Source: Pseudogymnoascus destructans (Eukaryota; Ascomycota; Leotiomycetes; Thelebolales; Thelebolaceae). Taken from it: a stretch of DNA of 64,000 bases. The notes beneath the pieces are model-generated. The model was not told the origin of the DNA. It saw nothing but the letters and a program-made list of their open reading frames with translations, and did not search any database. Below, piece after piece: positions 23,764 to 33,390 of this stretch. The first letter of the stretch is position 1; each line of letters starts with the position of its first letter. Made by a program: the position numbers and the translations under genes. The DNA lies in contig NW_020167536.1 of assembly GCF_001641265.1 (NCBI RefSeq), positions 1 through 64,000 of the forward strand, written 5' to 3'.

Positions 23764-24071
23764 TGTTACGGCTAAGTGCTAGTGCTATGGCTAGTGCTTA
23801 TGGCTGCAACCTCATGTGATGGATAACATTGGATAACATGGATATTATGTTATCCATGTTCTCCACAGATATCCCTTTGGCACGGCGCCACTATATAAGT
23901 AGATAGTATTTCCTTAGATAGGAGCTTCGTGCTCAACTCAATATAGTATTCTTTACAATACTGTAACATGTTACTTGGAAAGCCTTTGTGTCTAATCCCC
24001 TGCCTCCTCTGTCAAGTCAACCTTACGTAAGAAACCTCCGTGTCTTCTATCATTTAGAAGTCAGCATTACA
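23764..24071 (+). repeat. Solo LTR (308 bp) with 5-bp TSD
   Basis: Begins TGTTACGGC and ends CAGCATTACA, flanked by a perfect TTTCC duplication (23759-23763 and 24072-24076). The 3' half has the TATATAAGTAG box and the same downstream sequence as the LTRs at 3157-3615 and 45806-46242. Confidence 0.88.
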
Positions 24072-24234
24072 TTTCCTACATACAAAATACTATAAGGATA
24101 ATTTTGACACATTTACAGGTACAAACAAACCCATGCGTACCCATGCTCCCCCCCCTGCCCAAGCCCCACTTTTCCCATAACCCACTCACAAAACTTATGA
24201 ACATTACCTCTGTATATACCACCTTTAGAAGGTC

Positions 24235-25880
24235 TGACAAAACTTAGACTGGCATTGCTATTCCCTTGACTTCTGGTCTCCATGCTTCGAAGCATCTGAT
24301 GATGGCGAGTAACTCCTTGTCATAGATTTCGTAATTGCATTCTGCAGGTGCAATCTTTTTTGAGAAGAATGCAACTAGATGTAGGATTCCCTTGTCATCT
24401 TTCTGTAACAGTACCCTAGAGGAAATAAAATCTAAGGCATCAGCTTCAACATAGGCTGTCTTCTCTCTATCGAAATGTCGTAAGACTGGGGCTTCTGTGA
24501 CAGTCTTTTTCAGAAGTGTGAATGCTTCCTGACATGCTTCTGTCCATTCAAAGACATGGTCTTTTTTCGTTAAGTTGACGAGTGGTTTCATGATGTTTGA
24601 ATAATTCTTGATAAACCTTCGATAGAATACACAGAATCTGATAAGCGTGTCCCGTAATGATTTTGGTGTTTTCCAATCGAGTATAGTGTTCACCTTTCCA
24701 GGATCCATGCGAATTCCATTAACTCCAATGATGAGTCCTAAGAATTTTGTCTCTTGAACAAAGAATTCGCATTTTGCTTGTAGTCCTGCTTCTCAAAGCT
24801 TTTGCAGAACCATTTTGACATTCTTAACATGTTCCTCCTTACTTGTGCTATAGACGAGAAAATCATCCATGTATGCAGTGATGAATTTGTTTATATATTC
24901 CATTAATGTTTAATGTTTCATTCATATATTGTTGGAATGTTGCTGGGCCATTGGTAAGTCCAAATGGGAGAACTTTGTATTTGTATGATCCAAATCAAGT
25001 TTTGAATGTTGTCAGATCTTCCTCCTCCTCTGTCTGCATGCGAATTCGAATCAATCTTTGTAAGATATTTGGCACCCGTGATTTGAGCCAATGTTTCATC
25101 AATGAGAGGAAGTGGGTATGAGTCTTTCCTTGTGATTGCATTTAGTTTGCGATAGTCTATGCAAAATCGAAGTCCACCTCCTGGTTTGCATACAAATAAC
25201 ACAGGCTTGGCAAATGGTGCTTTGCTAGCTTCAATGAACCCTTTGGTAAGATTGTCCTCCACGTATTTTTTCACAAAATCAAGCTCTTCTTGAGACACGT
25301 TATAGAGTGGTGCATGCCCTAGTTTCGAGTTCCCTTCTAACACAATGTGATGGTCTGCATATCTGTGAGGCGGGAGCTTGTCTGCAGCCTGTTTTGAGAA
25401 CACATCGAGATATTTATGGAACTCCTTTAGAGGATCAGTTTTGGGTTGATTTCTTTCATTTCTGTAAGGATGCCTGTCCCTCAGTGACAGAAAGGATGTG
25501 AGTCGGGCAGGTTACGGTCACGTGATAAGAGTAAAGGCAGGTTAGCCGAGTCGGACCCGTTTTGGGTACTTAAGGAGATTGACCCAACGGGGGGTTCCTC
25601 TCCCTCAGTGACGGAAGGTATCTGAGTCGGACAAGTCACGGTCACGTGGTGAGAGTGGAGGCAGGTTAGCCAAGTCGGACCCGTTTCGGGTACTTAAGGA
25701 GATTGACCCAACAGGGGTTCCTCTCTTCATCTTTTTTGTATCCTTCGTAGTAGACCTATAGGATAGCATCCGTTTAGCCTCTGGCTCGCATATGCTATTA
25801 CTGTGAGCTGGGTGCCCTGTGTCCTTACAGTTTCCCCCTTTGCTTGTTTAGCGAGTATATCTTTAAATATTGAATTGTGT
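24235..25880 (-). pseudogene. Gypsy pol relic (RT and RNase H) interrupted by an LTR
   Basis: On the minus strand: ADKLPPHRYADHHIVLEG and KGFIEASKAPFAKPVLFV (25400-25200), then GGGLRFCIDYRKLNAITRK and LIDETLAQITGAKYLTK of reverse transcriptase, with frame breaks in the palm region near 25020-24710. RNase H sequence follows ([27 protein letters not shown]) to 24244. Upstream coding sequence right of the LTR at 25463-25829 (FKDILAKQAKGE) continues the protein once the LTR is removed. The relic is cut at its distal end by other DNA and bordered by pogo-B on its right. It is the same chromovirus type as the better-preserved pol at 43-47 kb. Confidence 0.75.
25463..25829 (+). repeat. Solo LTR (family TGTAAGGA, 367 bp) with internal duplication
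   Basis: Termini TGTAAGGA and TCCTTACA are 8-bp inverted repeats. Flanks ATTTC and GTTTC look like a 5-bp duplication with one changed base. The LTR contains two tandem copies of a unit of about 150 bp (each with CCTCAGTGAC and GGCAGGTTAGCC). A second copy, truncated, is at 52376-52730 in the opposite orientation. Confidence 0.8.
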
Positions 25881-25881
25881 A

Positions 25882-27741
25882 ACGTACATGTATAGCGAAA
25901 GCGCCAAACAAGCGAAAGCGCCAAAATTATCTACCCTCACGACAAACATTGCGATAAATCTACCACAACATTAGAAATCAATTGAAACTACTCGGAGTCC
26001 TCTTCCTCAGAGGTGTCTATTACAATCTGACACGTGCGCGCATTGTGCCCAGTCTCACCACACTTGCCACAGCGACGGGCACGGGTTTCTTCCCTTGGCT
26101 TCCGACCACGGCTTGCCCTTATTTCCTGCTCTACCTGCTGCACAACATCCCTCTCATCCTGTAGCTCTTGCGCCCCTTGTTGACTAAGTGATCCTCCTTG
26201 CTGTAGTCGTGTTTTCCTAGCTCTCCGGCGCTTGCTTAGTACTTCATTTGCCTGTCGTAGGTTTTGGTTCTCTCCCTTTAGCAGTGCTAATTGATGCATT
26301 ATTTGCGATGCACCCTTTGTAAACTGGTCAACAGCTGCATAGATTGAGGTTGGAGAGCTATTTTGATGGCGTGAAATCCGAGTTTTAATAAATGTAGACT
26401 GTGACATAGCTTCAATTGGGTTGTTTGGTGTCTGAGAAACCCAAGGTTGAGCAGTACCTGGGCGGGAGCTTGGAGGCGTTGGTGTCCTTAACTTAAGATC
26501 AAGTGTAGATATCACTCTCTCAGGGTCAAATGGAAGAAGCCCTGCCCCTCGGAACCCGCCTCAAATGTTACTTTCCGTCATTGTAGTGTTAAATGCAGCG
26601 TGGAAGGCAGGAAAGAAGTCATCCTTTGTAATATGAGAAATATGAGCCTGCATCATATCTTCAATTTGCAGACCATAGGCCTGCTTTAACGGGCCGAAAC
26701 AGCCAACATCAAGTGGCTGGAGTAGATGAGAAGAGTGAGCAGGCATACAAAGCGTAATAATATTGTGTTCCTTGCAGTACTCCTCAAACTCATCTGAGTG
26801 GTGGCTCTCATGACCATCAAGGACTAACAAGCGATAACCACCAACACTCCGGGCCTTTGTATGCTTCTCAAAGTGCTGAATCCAATCCATGCCTCTCTCG
26901 TTTGTAGTCCAGCCATTTTCAGTAACAGAAATCACCCAATCGCTTGAAAATCCACTATTCTCATACCAAGATGTAAGGTGGTTTTTGCCTGCAACAATGA
27001 TAAATGGTGGTACTGCCCAACCTTGAGAACTAACGCCTTGGATAACTGTAACCCATTCCCGATTACCAGGCTGTACCTTCTTTGCTTTTGCCCGCCCGTC
27101 TGAGCTTGTTACAACCATAGCAGTTGAGATAACGCCCATCATAAACCCAGTCTCATCAAAGTTGTAGATATCTGCTTCATCGATACCATATTTCGCAATT
27201 GTGTTACGCACAAGCTCAAACCAGCCATTAATAACTTCTGGATCTTCGCACTTAGCCCTCTGGTAGTCGTATTTGCGCTGAAAGCGTGTCTGGAGCTCTA
27301 CACGCCGCTTAACAAAGTTTGAAGCCCAACGCGACCCAACGCGTGACGCGTCGCGTGTTGCAAGTAGTCGACTTGCCATATCTTCAACAACAGACAGCCG
27401 AGGAGGAAACCCTTTGGCAGCTAGGTCGAGTATATACTGAACAAGGACGGACTCCTCTAGGTTAGTTAATTTCCGTGAGTTGGCTTGGATATCGCGTCGT
27501 AAAGGTACACCTTCTAGACGACGACCTAGCTTGCGGTGGTCCACAGAATAGATCCTAGCAGCAACTCGAAGGCGTAACTTTGGGTCGCTTTGCATAGCCT
27601 GGATAGCTAGCACTAATTGGCTTTCATCGTTTTTATGGGGCATGTTTTGTTGTTGAGGAATTTAACATTTAGTTGGGGGGTTTGGTCACCGCATCATTTT
27701 GGCGCTTTCGCTTGTTTGGCGCTTTCGCTATACATGTACGT
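25882..27741 (-). mobile_element. Pogo/Fot1-like transposon B (1860 bp), twin of A
   Basis: TIRs and length are the same as pogo-A (ACGTACATGTATAGCG; doubled AGCGAAAGCGCCAAA), with TA at 25880-25881 and 27742-27743. The left neighbour is the gypsy pol relic and the right neighbour the APH pseudogene. It sits exactly at or near the joint between these two, which implies the joint predates the insertion. Confidence 0.9.
25988..27643 (-). pseudogene. Pogo/Fot1-like transposase B, one nonsense codon
   Basis: The frame is 552 codons from the ATG at 27643 to the stop at 25988, interrupted once by TGA at 26561-26563, where pogo-A reads CGA (in NIRGGFRGAG). The DNA-binding region, the three catalytic Asp (YNFDETGF, LVLDGHES, QPLDVGCF) and the C-terminal CCHC knuckle (CGKCGETGHNARTC) are all recognisable. 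The stop falls after the catalytic core and about 190 codons before the C-terminus. A and B thus each carry a different single CGA-to-TGA change in an otherwise full-length gene. Confidence 0.88.
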
Positions 27742-27742
27742 T

Positions 27743-28640
27743 AGTGATGTTGCTGGTTTCTAAGATGAAGATATTGCTAGGCGAAAGATCGGGGTGGCGG
27801 ATGGTTAGGGCATTCAGACCTTCTCCGTTAGGAACGAGGTGAGGAGCGACCTTCAGATAACCGGCTAGATATTTTACTTGGACTTGTGGATCTACTTGGT
27901 AAAATTCCGTATAGAGTGGCTCGCGCGGGTATCGTTTTTCGCTGAATTTCTAGAGCCACCTGGTCTCCCTCTCGCCAATTGCTGTCAACAGTTCTATGCT
28001 ACTCTGCCCTATAATTTGCTTGGCCAGCTAGGGTGAAGCAGCGCGGCTATAAGTACCTACAAGGCCCATGATTTACGGCAAGCTTATGTCGGTTTTGGTA
28101 CCACTATAGATAGTTGACGGCCCTACGCAGAACTTGGCCCTAGATGTAACGCCAGCACCATCTGGAATGTCCACACTCTTCTCATCTGCGCCTAAGAAAT
28201 ATTTGAAGCACAGGCTCCCACTGGCAGGAAACTGTACTCCGAACAGTATACGCTCCACTTCCACAATCTTTCCACAACGGCCATCCTTCCTGAAGGTCAT
28301 ACTCTGCCATGTCTCCGATAATTCTCTCCCCGGAACCCGCTCCATGACAATATATTCGGAGCCAACCTCATTAGATGCTGATGAATCCTAATCAAAAACT
28401 TAGGGTATCAGAACCCCTCGAGGCCGGAGGAATTCCATTGTTGCAACCTCGCTGGCGACACCATACCCACGAGGAATGGTACAAGGATAAGGAAGTCGCG
28501 CGACAGCCTTCGATCCATCCCTGAAGCTTGCCTCAAAAACTCGATACGATCCTCCCTCTGCAATCTTTGTAAAGAGGGTAATATCATCGATAGTGCTGGA
28601 CCGAGTTGGCAACGACTTGGCATAAAGCGTTTATGTTGAA
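27743..28640 (-). pseudogene. APH-family phosphotransferase pseudogene, truncated
   Basis: The minus strand reads PTRSSTIDDITLFTKIAEGG then RVFEASFRDGSKAVARLPY (28620-28490), the N-lobe of fungal aminoglycoside-phosphotransferase-like kinases, and YIVMERVPGRELSETW further on. A stop (D-TAG-like) breaks the frame near 28390 and more breaks follow. The catalytic loop survives as HPDLSPSNIFI at about 27800-27770. The gene ends at the TA where pogo-B sits; the DFG-equivalent part is absent. Such proteins are abundant in fungi and mostly of unknown substrate. Its 5' end is fused to exon 4 of the secreted-protein gene upstream, with no start codon of its own. Confidence 0.75.
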
Positions 28641-29467
28641 GTGGGAGCTCGGTTGGGGAGTTAGATGTGGGTTCAGAGTCGGCGTGGCTCCTAAAGTCCA
28701 GGGGGTTGACGTAGTCTCCGCTAAAGAGGTCCTTGTGCAGGGGGAGTGGAGCGCCGCTTTGGATAGCACAGCCTGCGAGGATAGTGATGAAGTCTAATGG
28801 CGGTTAGTATTATATGTTTTCCGTCACTAGCTAAGGTCAGGCTTACAGTTTGATAGGTATGTTTGGTCGCCTTGTCGGATACAATCCTTGCATCTATTTA
28901 TTATTACCTCCGACGGAAGCGTGTTCGGGCAGTAATCGTATGTGGTAATATTGGGAGATAGGCCTTGGTATTGGAGATTGCCCTGGAAGGGTTCGCATGC
29001 CCGACTTGTGAGACACGGCTAACGAATTTATCAGTATATGCAGTAGGAGATCCAAGGTTCGACAAAAAAGCTCACTGTATTCTGCACACTCGAGTTGCCC
29101 GGAAACCCCCACATACAACTACTCATTGCATAGCGAAGGTTATCTTTGAAATTACAAGTCAGCACTGAGACATCCATCTACACGAGAGAGTGATAGAAGG
29201 ATGCTTACAGAGTACCCATTTCAGGTCTGTATCTCCCGTTTTGGGGTCCATCGCAGTGCTTGCCATTTGGCACGATATGCATTTCGAGAATACCTGGCCT
29301 TTGGCCGTGTTCAAATCTGCTTGGGTGCAGAGGATCTCAGAGTTTGTCGTCGACGTAACATCTCCACATAGCGACGCACATGGCGACGATGGAACTGTTC
29401 GTATGGCTGCGCTCTGTCCGACGAATCCAGCTGCCACTATCGCCGTCGACGGAATGAAAAGACGCAT
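28625..29467 (-). pseudogene. Secreted Cys-rich protein gene, C-terminus replaced by APH sequence
   Basis: The start ATG at 29467 gives a signal peptide (MRLFIPSTAIVAAGFVGQSA) followed by SSPCASLCG. Exons read cleanly at 29467-29209, 29143-29076, 29018-28847 and from 28793. Introns are GTAAGC...CAAAG, GTGAGC...TTAG with a TACTGAT branch point, and GTAAGC...TTAG with TACTAAC. Splicing yields KWVLYNLRYAMSSC, NTPCLTSRACEPF, YDYCPNTLPSEV and RCKDCIRQGDQTYLSN, a cysteine pattern shared by a family of uncharacterised fungal cell-surface proteins. The reading continues through AGCAIQSGAPLPLHKDLFSG and then runs out of frame into the APH pseudogene, so the normal C-terminus is missing. Exons 1-3 contain no damage, so truncation may be fairly recent or a shortened protein may still be made. 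Confidence 0.65.
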
Positions 29468-29639
29468 GGCTAAAATATCAAATGGGTATCTAACCCGAAT
29501 TCTTGGCTCTAACGAGGCCCTTTTCAGAGTGACCGGCACGACAATCATGTTGCACCGATCCGAATACTGTTGAAACCCGATGATAGTGTTGCCGAGTTTC
29601 TCCAAGATGTTCAGCGTCAAGCTTATGAGATTGCTCCAT

Positions 29640-30545
29640 TTGAGCGGACTGGTCTTCGAAGAATCCGCTTAACTGGCCCTAGTTAGCAGAGCCGGGCAAT
29701 AAATTGAAATAAGTTAAATCTCGTAAGCTTACAGCCATCTCCCAGACGTGTAGTTATAAAACGGATGGTATTGTCGTTGATGTACACGTGCTTTGCCTGG
29801 CAATCCGCCACGCTGCTCTTCCTTGATTGATGGAACCAGAGATTAACTGACGAGACTCTCCCACGGGGGCCACAAAAGCACAAGGGTCTACAAATGTAAC
29901 TGCTTTTCTGCATCATGCCAATTGATATCCGTAGATATACAGCTAGTTTGCAGGCGCGAGACGTTTCGTTCTCGAAATAAACAACACGCTAGCGATTGCT
30001 AGGGCCGGGTGGCACCGTTGCTGATCGGCGCCCTGGCAGGCTCTTTCTCTCTCGATTGAAAGCTTGGTATGGGCTTGGCTACCTACTTGAGTATACTCTA
30101 TAATCCTGTGCTTGTGTTATTTTGGGGTCGTGGCAGGCTGCATGGATAATTTTGATTTGCCCGTCATGATTGGTATAGTATATTCCACTTGGCTGCCAAA
30201 GTCTCATAAGCTGCATATAGTATCTTGCTGTTGTCACATACAAGCCAAACTTCGATACACCTTGGGTCAGTCAGGGGATACAGTGAGAGAATATGAGTTG
30301 TGGGCTATTCCTCACTTTATAAATCATGTTTTCGAACTTTGTTCTTGATTCGCAACCACCAGTCTGGCTCTTTCTTTAAAATTAGTGCTAATATAGTTTC
30401 CAGCCTCTTTATTATCCCTGGTATTAGTTCCTTCGTAGACCCCTGGTTGTTATAAAAGTTAGATGTATTTGTTCTCCAAGCCACCCCGAATGAACCGAGC
30501 TAATGATTGCTTAAAGCTATCCAACATGATAATCAACGTATATGC
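29640..30545. other. Intergenic, no recognisable gene
   Basis: Open stretches at 29683-29916 (minus) and 30112-30348 (plus) show no recognisable domain. The region lies between the start of the secreted-protein gene and the C-terminal exon of the surface-protein pseudogene; both are on the minus strand, so it should contain the promoter of the former. Confidence 0.5.
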
Positions 30546-30547
30546 AC

Positions 30548-30783
30548 TCATACAGACAGACGTAGTCCCATTCTGTTCCCGTCATCCTTGGCGACAGCAG
30601 TAAGTTCGTGCGAACTTGGCGCTTGTGGCTTCGCCCGATATTTTCTCTTTGATCGCCTATTACTTATACAACACCATGCAATCATGCCAACCAGTGTCAT
30701 AAAGATCAAGGGCAAGCCTATCTCAAGGAAACAAACCAGCTCATTTAGCCCTTGCAACCCGCCGCCGTCACCATCACCTTGGT
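30548..30783 (-). pseudogene. Membrane-anchored surface protein, C-terminal exon (left of hAT)
   Basis: Reads DGDGGGLQGLNELV, a hydrophobic transmembrane segment (CFLEIGLPLIFMTLVGMIAW), a basic stop-transfer stretch (NRRSKRKYR) and a short cytoplasmic tail ending at the stop at 30548. Upstream it is cut by the hAT element: the 8-bp target duplication ACCTTGGT lies in the coding sequence, and deleting the element with one copy of it rejoins this frame to GMYDQ at 36683 and beyond. Topology is a type I single-span membrane protein. Confidence 0.65.
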
Positions 30784-31093
30784 TAGGCTGCGCACTGGGT
30801 ACTCATGAGTCGAGTAGTAGAATTTCTACTCACCCAGCTGAGTTACTCACTCATATCCCGAGTATTGTTGAATGAGGATTACTCACTTGCCGGGTACCTA
30901 GTATAGGTCTTGGCAACCCAGTTATATCACGTGTTTGATTAGTCATTGAAAAGGGGGTGTGATCGTGACTTCACATTGATATCGATATCGTAAAACGCCA
31001 TAACTCAATAACTCCATTCCCATGTCGTTGATATCCTATTCCACACTATAACCTTTGCCTTTAGGTACCAGGTTACCAGAAGGTTGCCAGAAC

Positions 31094-31726
31094 TTATCTA
31101 ACCTTCATTCCTGGGTGAGAGACATTTCCATCGATTAAGCCTACAGCTCCATGATTAAACATCATATCCCGCAAACGCCTAACCAATACCATATCCTTTG
31201 CCTGAATTGTCACTCTCTTCGCATGAATAGCAAGGAGATTTGTCACTATAACTGTTAGTATGTCCCTGTCACTATGTTCAAGTATCATACTCTCAAATTC
31301 TCGAATGAGGAAGCATTCGGCAGCTTCCTGGAGAGCTAGGATAGCAGATTGCTGGAAGCGAAGATTGGACTTGAAGTCTTGTGCGATTTCCCTAACAAGA
31401 CGCTGGAATGAGAGCTTTGGAATAATCAGGCGAGTATCAAGTTGCTGTCTTCTGATATCGCGGAGAGCCTTGGTGCCTATATGTTTATTAGAGAGTTCTG
31501 GTAATCCTCTGGTAATCCTCTTACCAGACTTTGCACGGCGCATGGCCTTCTGAGCATGATTGTTGCAAGCTTGAGATGAGCGAACTGGAGCTTTTCTTGC
31601 TGTGCGCACAGCCTTTTCCTTTCCCTTTCCCTTTCCACCAAGCCTAGAGCCAGCCTGTAATCCAAGTGGCATCCTTGGTGCTGTGCCGCCAGTTGATCTC
31701 CTAGCAGTTTGCTTAATACGAGCCAT
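31094..31726 (-). CDS. Divergent histone H3 variant encoded in hAT element
   Basis: Three exons: 31726-31525, 31476-31291 and 31245-31094, 179 residues. Intron 1 is GTAAGAGG...ATATAG (48 bp); intron 2 is GTATGAT...TACTAACAGTTATAG (45 bp). Both leave the frame open if retained, but splicing restores canonical H3 spacing: [12 protein letters not shown] (H3 KPGTVALREIRR) and [17 protein letters not shown] (H3 [17 protein letters not shown]). The tail begins [19 protein letters not shown]4 is kept, K9 is R, K14 is T, K18 is M. A 45-residue basic insert replaces the usual segment up to the alphaN helix. The fold helices ([34 protein letters not shown]) are well kept, K79-, K115- and K122-equivalents are present, and loop 1 has no CENP-A-type insertion. 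A 20-residue C-terminal extension follows the usual end. Intact frame and good splice sites suggest expression; chromatin incorporation is inference. Confidence 0.9.
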   Translation of the reverse strand: MARIKQTARRSTGGTAPRMPLGLQAGSRLGGKGKGKEKAVRTARKAPVRSSQACNNHAQKAMRRAKSGKRITRGLPELSNKHIGTKALRDIRRQQLDTRLIIPKLSFQRLVREIAQDFKSNLRFQQSAILALQEAAECFLIREFESMILEHSDRDILTVIVTNLLAIHAKRVTIQAKDMVLVRRLRDMMFNHGAVGLIDGNVSHPGMKVR

Positions 31727-32120
31727 TTGCTAACATTAAGATGAGTTAGTGAAGTATACACAAGACAAAGAAGTAGATCAAAAGATATATGTACTTACAG
31801 TGAGTTTGTAGCAAGGATGTTGTAGAAAGAGTAAAGAAAGAGGTAGAGGTTGAAAGGTATGTGTTTTATTTGAAGGTACGCGTTGTAGTGTTGTTTAGAA
31901 CAGTAATTATTTGCAGGTGAATATTCCTTGACGAATATAATTGTTTGCAACTTTAAAAAAACAACAACCTTACAACCAACCACCTTCCTTGGTTACGTTC
32001 CGATCTACACATTCTTCTTCTCTTTTGCGCTTTACCTCTTCACTAGGACCTCAAGTAAGTTTATTATCTTGATTCTACAGTCAGAACTTCTGATGATCTT
32101 CTGCTAATCACGTGTTTAGC
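31727..32120. promoter_or_regulatory. Divergent intergenic spacer inside hAT
   Basis: About 400 bp separate the start codons of the H3 gene and the unknown gene, which point away from each other, so their promoters must lie here. A pyrimidine-rich stretch (TTCTTCTTCTCTTTTGCGC) lies about 110 bp before the plus-strand start. A short segment with motif copies (CTTCTGATGATCTTCTGC) lies just before it and could be a 5' UTR intron ending TTTAG. Confidence 0.5.
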
Positions 32121-33271
32121 ATGGCGAAACGCAAGGCACCTGAAGAACTCTCCACTAATTTGAATACTATCAAAGCTCGCAACCGCGTCTCCAACCTTAC
32201 TGAAGATGAGAAGGCTGTTCATTTAGCACTCAAGGCTGACCATGGCGATCTGAGCTACTACTTAAAGAAGTTATACAAGTCTGCAAAGTATATCGCTGCC
32301 TCTGCTGAAGACAAGACACGTCTACAGAATGAATTGAAGGTTGAGCGTATTCGTGTTCGGTAAGTTCCTTCTGGTAATCTCTGGTAGCCTTAATCTAACT
32401 ATAAACAGGACTGAAAAGGGCACCCATGCATCTTGCATTGCGAATCAGAAAGTCAAGAATACTAGCGCCCCTTCTTCTTCTCCACAAGCCCCACCATCTA
32501 CTCCGCCACAACTTCTGTCTGAGCTTGCTGCATTTGAGGGTATCACCAGTATCCCAATCGATGACGATCATAACAGCGAATGGGAGGATACTGAGGTTGA
32601 AGACGATTTAGAGTTGGAGCTTATGTTACGGCGCGACGATATTTTAAATGACGAGGCTGTTCTACCAGATGAGCTTTCTGATGAAGAGATCGCTAGCATC
32701 CAGGCTCTCTTAACTCAAGCACGCATTGATGTTGGTACCTCATAGTCTGGTAATCTTCTGGTAATCTTCTGGTAATACTAACGGTTGATAGGCCCATGAA
32801 GAGTCCAATTTCCGCAAGTGGCAACATTTCTGGGATAGCTGTATCCGCTCATATACGAGAAAGGCTGGAAAGCTGAGAAAGAAGCCTGAGCATCTCTTTG
32901 AATATATGCCATGGATTGATGTAGAAGAAGGGTACGTCTCTGATCATTCTAGCAATCTTCTAGAGATACTAATTGTTTATTATAGCACTTTTCACAACGT
33001 TATCCCACCACATAAATATTTCTGTTTGTACGAGCAGGCAGTTTGGACAAACTTTACAGCTTGGAAGTTTGGAAAGTGGGCCCAATTACCAGGACCTGCG
33101 CAGTGGTACCCAAAGTCTTACAATCTTGTCGACAACGGATGGTTACAAGTCTCCACTCATAGTTCTAGCTTCAAAGAGGCGTTCTTACTTGTCTACTCTA
33201 AGAAATTTGATAAGGAAAAGTGGGCTAAGGTATCAGCTGCACAGGATATGTTGTTTCTGGAGTTAGAGTAG
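32121..33271 (+). CDS. hAT accessory protein of unknown function
   Basis: I do not recognise this protein. A four-exon model gives 328 residues: 32121-32359, 32409-32730, 32792-32931, 32986-33271. Introns 1 and 3 have standard borders (GTAAGT...CAG, GTACGT...TATAG); intron 2 uses GTTGGT, is less certain, and contains three tandem copies of the TCTGGTAATC motif plus a TACTAAC branch point. The N-terminus (MAKRKAPEELSTNLNTIKAR) is basic. A helix-rich part follows, then a Ser/Pro linker, a strongly acidic middle (EDDLELELMLRRDD) and a Trp-rich C-terminal half (KWQHFWDSC, AVWTNFTAWKFGKWAQL). The acidic middle would suit a chromatin or histone-binding protein, but this is speculation. It sits just upstream of the transposase in the same direction. 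Presence of open coding frames across all exons supports a real gene. Confidence 0.6.
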
Positions 33272-33390
33272 AGGAGAGAAATGGAGTATTTGATTTTCCG
33301 ACGCGAATAGGGGCTATAGAGATTTAAGTATTTCATCGTAGCCAGACTTCTGGTAATCTTCTGATAATCAAACAATTTGCTACTTGCCAA

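Noticed and set aside
24076..24235. Independent element between the solo LTR and the gypsy relic
   Set aside because: No termini, coding frame or repeat could be identified; it is only the unexplained remainder of DNA separating the two gypsy fragments.
31094..31726. Treating the H3-like region as one exon of 210 residues
   Set aside because: Both extra segments have consensus splice borders and a branch point, and removing them restores exact H3 spacing, so they are introns.
31094..31726. Centromeric H3 (CENP-A type)
   Set aside because: Loop 1 has canonical H3 length and the tail begins like ordinary H3; CENP-A proteins usually have a longer loop 1 and an unrelated tail.
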